From: Candidatus Aminicenantota bacterium
GTDB lineage: Bacteria; Acidobacteriota; Aminicenantia; UBA2199
NCBI GenBank assembly: GCA_030612495.1
Contig: JAUWNT010000109.1
Coordinates: 1 to 7,372, forward strand
Reading direction: 5' to 3'
DNA: 7,372 nucleotides
Shown piece by piece: positions 6,996 to 7,372 of the stretch (its first letter is position 1; each line of letters opens with the position of its first letter). A program made the position numbers and the translations under genes. The notes under the pieces were generated by a model. It did no database searches, was not told the origin of the DNA, and worked only from the letters and a program-made list of their open reading frames with translations.

Positions 6996-7001
6996 CTCCA
7001 A
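6996..7001 (-). promoter_or_regulatory. Ribosome binding site of ileS
   Basis: The minus strand reads TTGGAG, then TTTAAA, then the ATG at 6989. The six-base spacing is near ideal. Using the TTG at 7001 as a start would place the start codon on top of this site, with no other purine-rich site close upstream. Confidence 0.75.
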
Positions 7002-7016
7002 AAAATTTTATCTGTT

Positions 7017-7045
7017 ATTTTCTCTCATTTTCCCCATTTAGTCAA
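7017..7045 (-). promoter_or_regulatory. Sigma70-like promoter of the ileS-lspA-lgt-rluD operon
   Basis: On the minus strand, TTGACT (7040-7045) is a five-of-six match to the -35 consensus. Exactly 17 bases downstream is GAAAAT (7017-7022), a four-of-six match to the -10. Transcription would start near 7010, giving a leader of about 20 nt before the ileS ATG. No other good promoter was seen inside the operon, so it may serve all four genes. Confidence 0.6.
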
Positions 7046-7063
7046 GTATTTATGAAGATATGC

Positions 7064-7081
7064 TAGGGGTCAAGTCTACGT
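7064..7081. repeat. Short flank resembling the end of a dispersed repeat, abutting the insertion sequence
   Basis: The GGGGTCAAGTCTACGT-like stretch here ends exactly where the insertion-sequence end begins. From memory, similar sequences recur next to REP-associated (Y1) transposase genes in environmental genomes. Only this fragment is present, with no gene, so the call is tentative. Confidence 0.2.
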
Positions 7082-7155
7082 GGCTGTCTCAAAACTCAAT
7101 CAATAACAATTTTAAATATTAGCCAAAGTGATTGCGAAAAATGTTTCAATAATAT

Positions 7156-7164
7156 TGATATAAT
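7156..7164 (+). promoter_or_regulatory. Extended -10 promoter element for the transposase
   Basis: TGATATAAT is a perfect extended -10 (TGn plus TATAAT). Transcription would begin near 7171, about 40 nt before the transposase ATG. No -35 at proper spacing is apparent: TTGCGA at 7132 is 21 bases away. A second identical TGATATAAT lies at 7197-7205. It would start transcription almost at the ATG, giving a leaderless message. Confidence 0.4.
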
Positions 7165-7211
7165 TGATAAAAAGGGTGTTTTTTAGGTTTAAAAAATGAT
7201 ATAATAAAGGC

Positions 7212-7372
7212 ATGAAAAATGAAATAAAAGCCGATTATAGTAAACGTTTTTTATTACCCCCGTCAATTGAGGAATGGATTCCCCCAGACCACCCATCACG
7301 GTTTATTAGAGAATTTGTAGATAAATTAAATTTATCTGAATTGGGATTCAAAGAGCGCGAGGTTGAGGAAGG
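7212..7372 (+). CDS. IS1182-type transposase, N-terminal fragment (runs off the window)
   Basis: Only the first 53 residues are visible and the frame is still open at the edge. The segment R-F-L-L-P-P-S-I-E-E-W-I-P-P-D-H-P-S-R-F-I followed by E-F-V-D-K-L-N-L-S-E-L-G-F is the characteristic N-terminal (DUF772-like) region of IS1182 and related IS4/IS5-superfamily DDE transposases. The catalytic domain lies beyond the window, so intactness cannot be judged. The ATG at 7212 is the first possible start, since a TGA lies in frame at 7197. The AAAGG at 7206-7210 is only one base from it, so initiation may be weak or leaderless. It is divergent from ileS and lies about 220 bp from its start. Confidence 0.85.
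   Translation, partial: MKNEIKADYSKRFLLPPSIEEWIPPDHPSRFIREFVDKLNLSELGFKEREVEE

Larger units (their letters stand above)
7082..7372 (+). mobile_element. Left end of an IS1182-type insertion sequence (cut by the window edge)
   Basis: The element probably begins at GGCTGTCTCAAAA (7082-7094), which resembles terminal inverted-repeat ends of transposase-encoding insertion sequences. It is followed by about 115 bases of AT-rich leader and then the transposase start at 7212. The right end, the matching inverted repeat and any target duplication lie outside the window, so the exact left boundary is inferred. Confidence 0.65.

Noticed and set aside
6990..7001. TTG at 7001 as the start of ileS
   Set aside because: It coincides with the Shine-Dalgarno for the ATG at 6989. 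The four added residues have no counterpart needed by the family.
7002..7081. T-box or other riboswitch leader for ileS
   Set aside because: The promoter predicts a leader of only about 20 nt, and no T-box sequence or specifier stem is visible in the space before the insertion sequence.

Overview
The window has two unlike halves and a mobile element at its right edge. Bases 1 to about 1900 are moderate in GC and carry two plus-strand accessory genes: the 3' part of a tetratricopeptide-repeat (TPR) protein and an unrecognised 329-residue protein. Bases 2006 to about 7045 are strongly AT-rich and hold a compact minus-strand housekeeping operon, transcribed in the order ileS, lspA, lgt, rluD-like. 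From about 7082 the left end of an insertion sequence begins, with the start of an IS1182-type transposase.

The operon encodes isoleucyl-tRNA synthetase, lipoprotein signal peptidase, prolipoprotein diacylglyceryl transferase and an RluA/RluD-family pseudouridine synthase. Lgt and LspA carry out consecutive steps of bacterial lipoprotein maturation. IleRS and the pseudouridine synthase serve translation. A sigma70-like promoter lies just upstream of ileS, and the genes are tightly spaced: a 14-nt overlap, a 17-nt gap and a 23-nt overlap. Two starts need care. IleRS most likely starts at the ATG at 6989, because the upstream TTG lies within its Shine-Dalgarno. LspA most likely starts at a TTG at 4222, preceded by a perfect GAGGAG.

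The most interesting part is the left half. The 329-residue protein has an R-N-x3-H motif preceded by a helix of the kind seen in HEPN ribonucleases, and a C-terminal Cys-rich zinc-ribbon-like module. Just before it is an imperfect inverted repeat (728-814) resembling an integron attC site, ending in a GTTAG core. Just after it is a GTTAGGT core (1891-1897) that fits the attC right-end consensus, although its left half is poor. Together these suggest a single-gene cassette of about 1.08 kb. This is a hypothesis. The 728-814 structure also contains a good intrinsic-terminator hairpin for the TPR gene.

The source is a bacterium, probably AT-rich and possibly from an uncultured lineage. The Lgt signature is of the GCF-x-x-GCC type and IleRS is the bacterial form with a C-terminal zinc finger. 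The sequence alone does not fix the phylum. No tRNA, rRNA, riboswitch or CRISPR array was seen.
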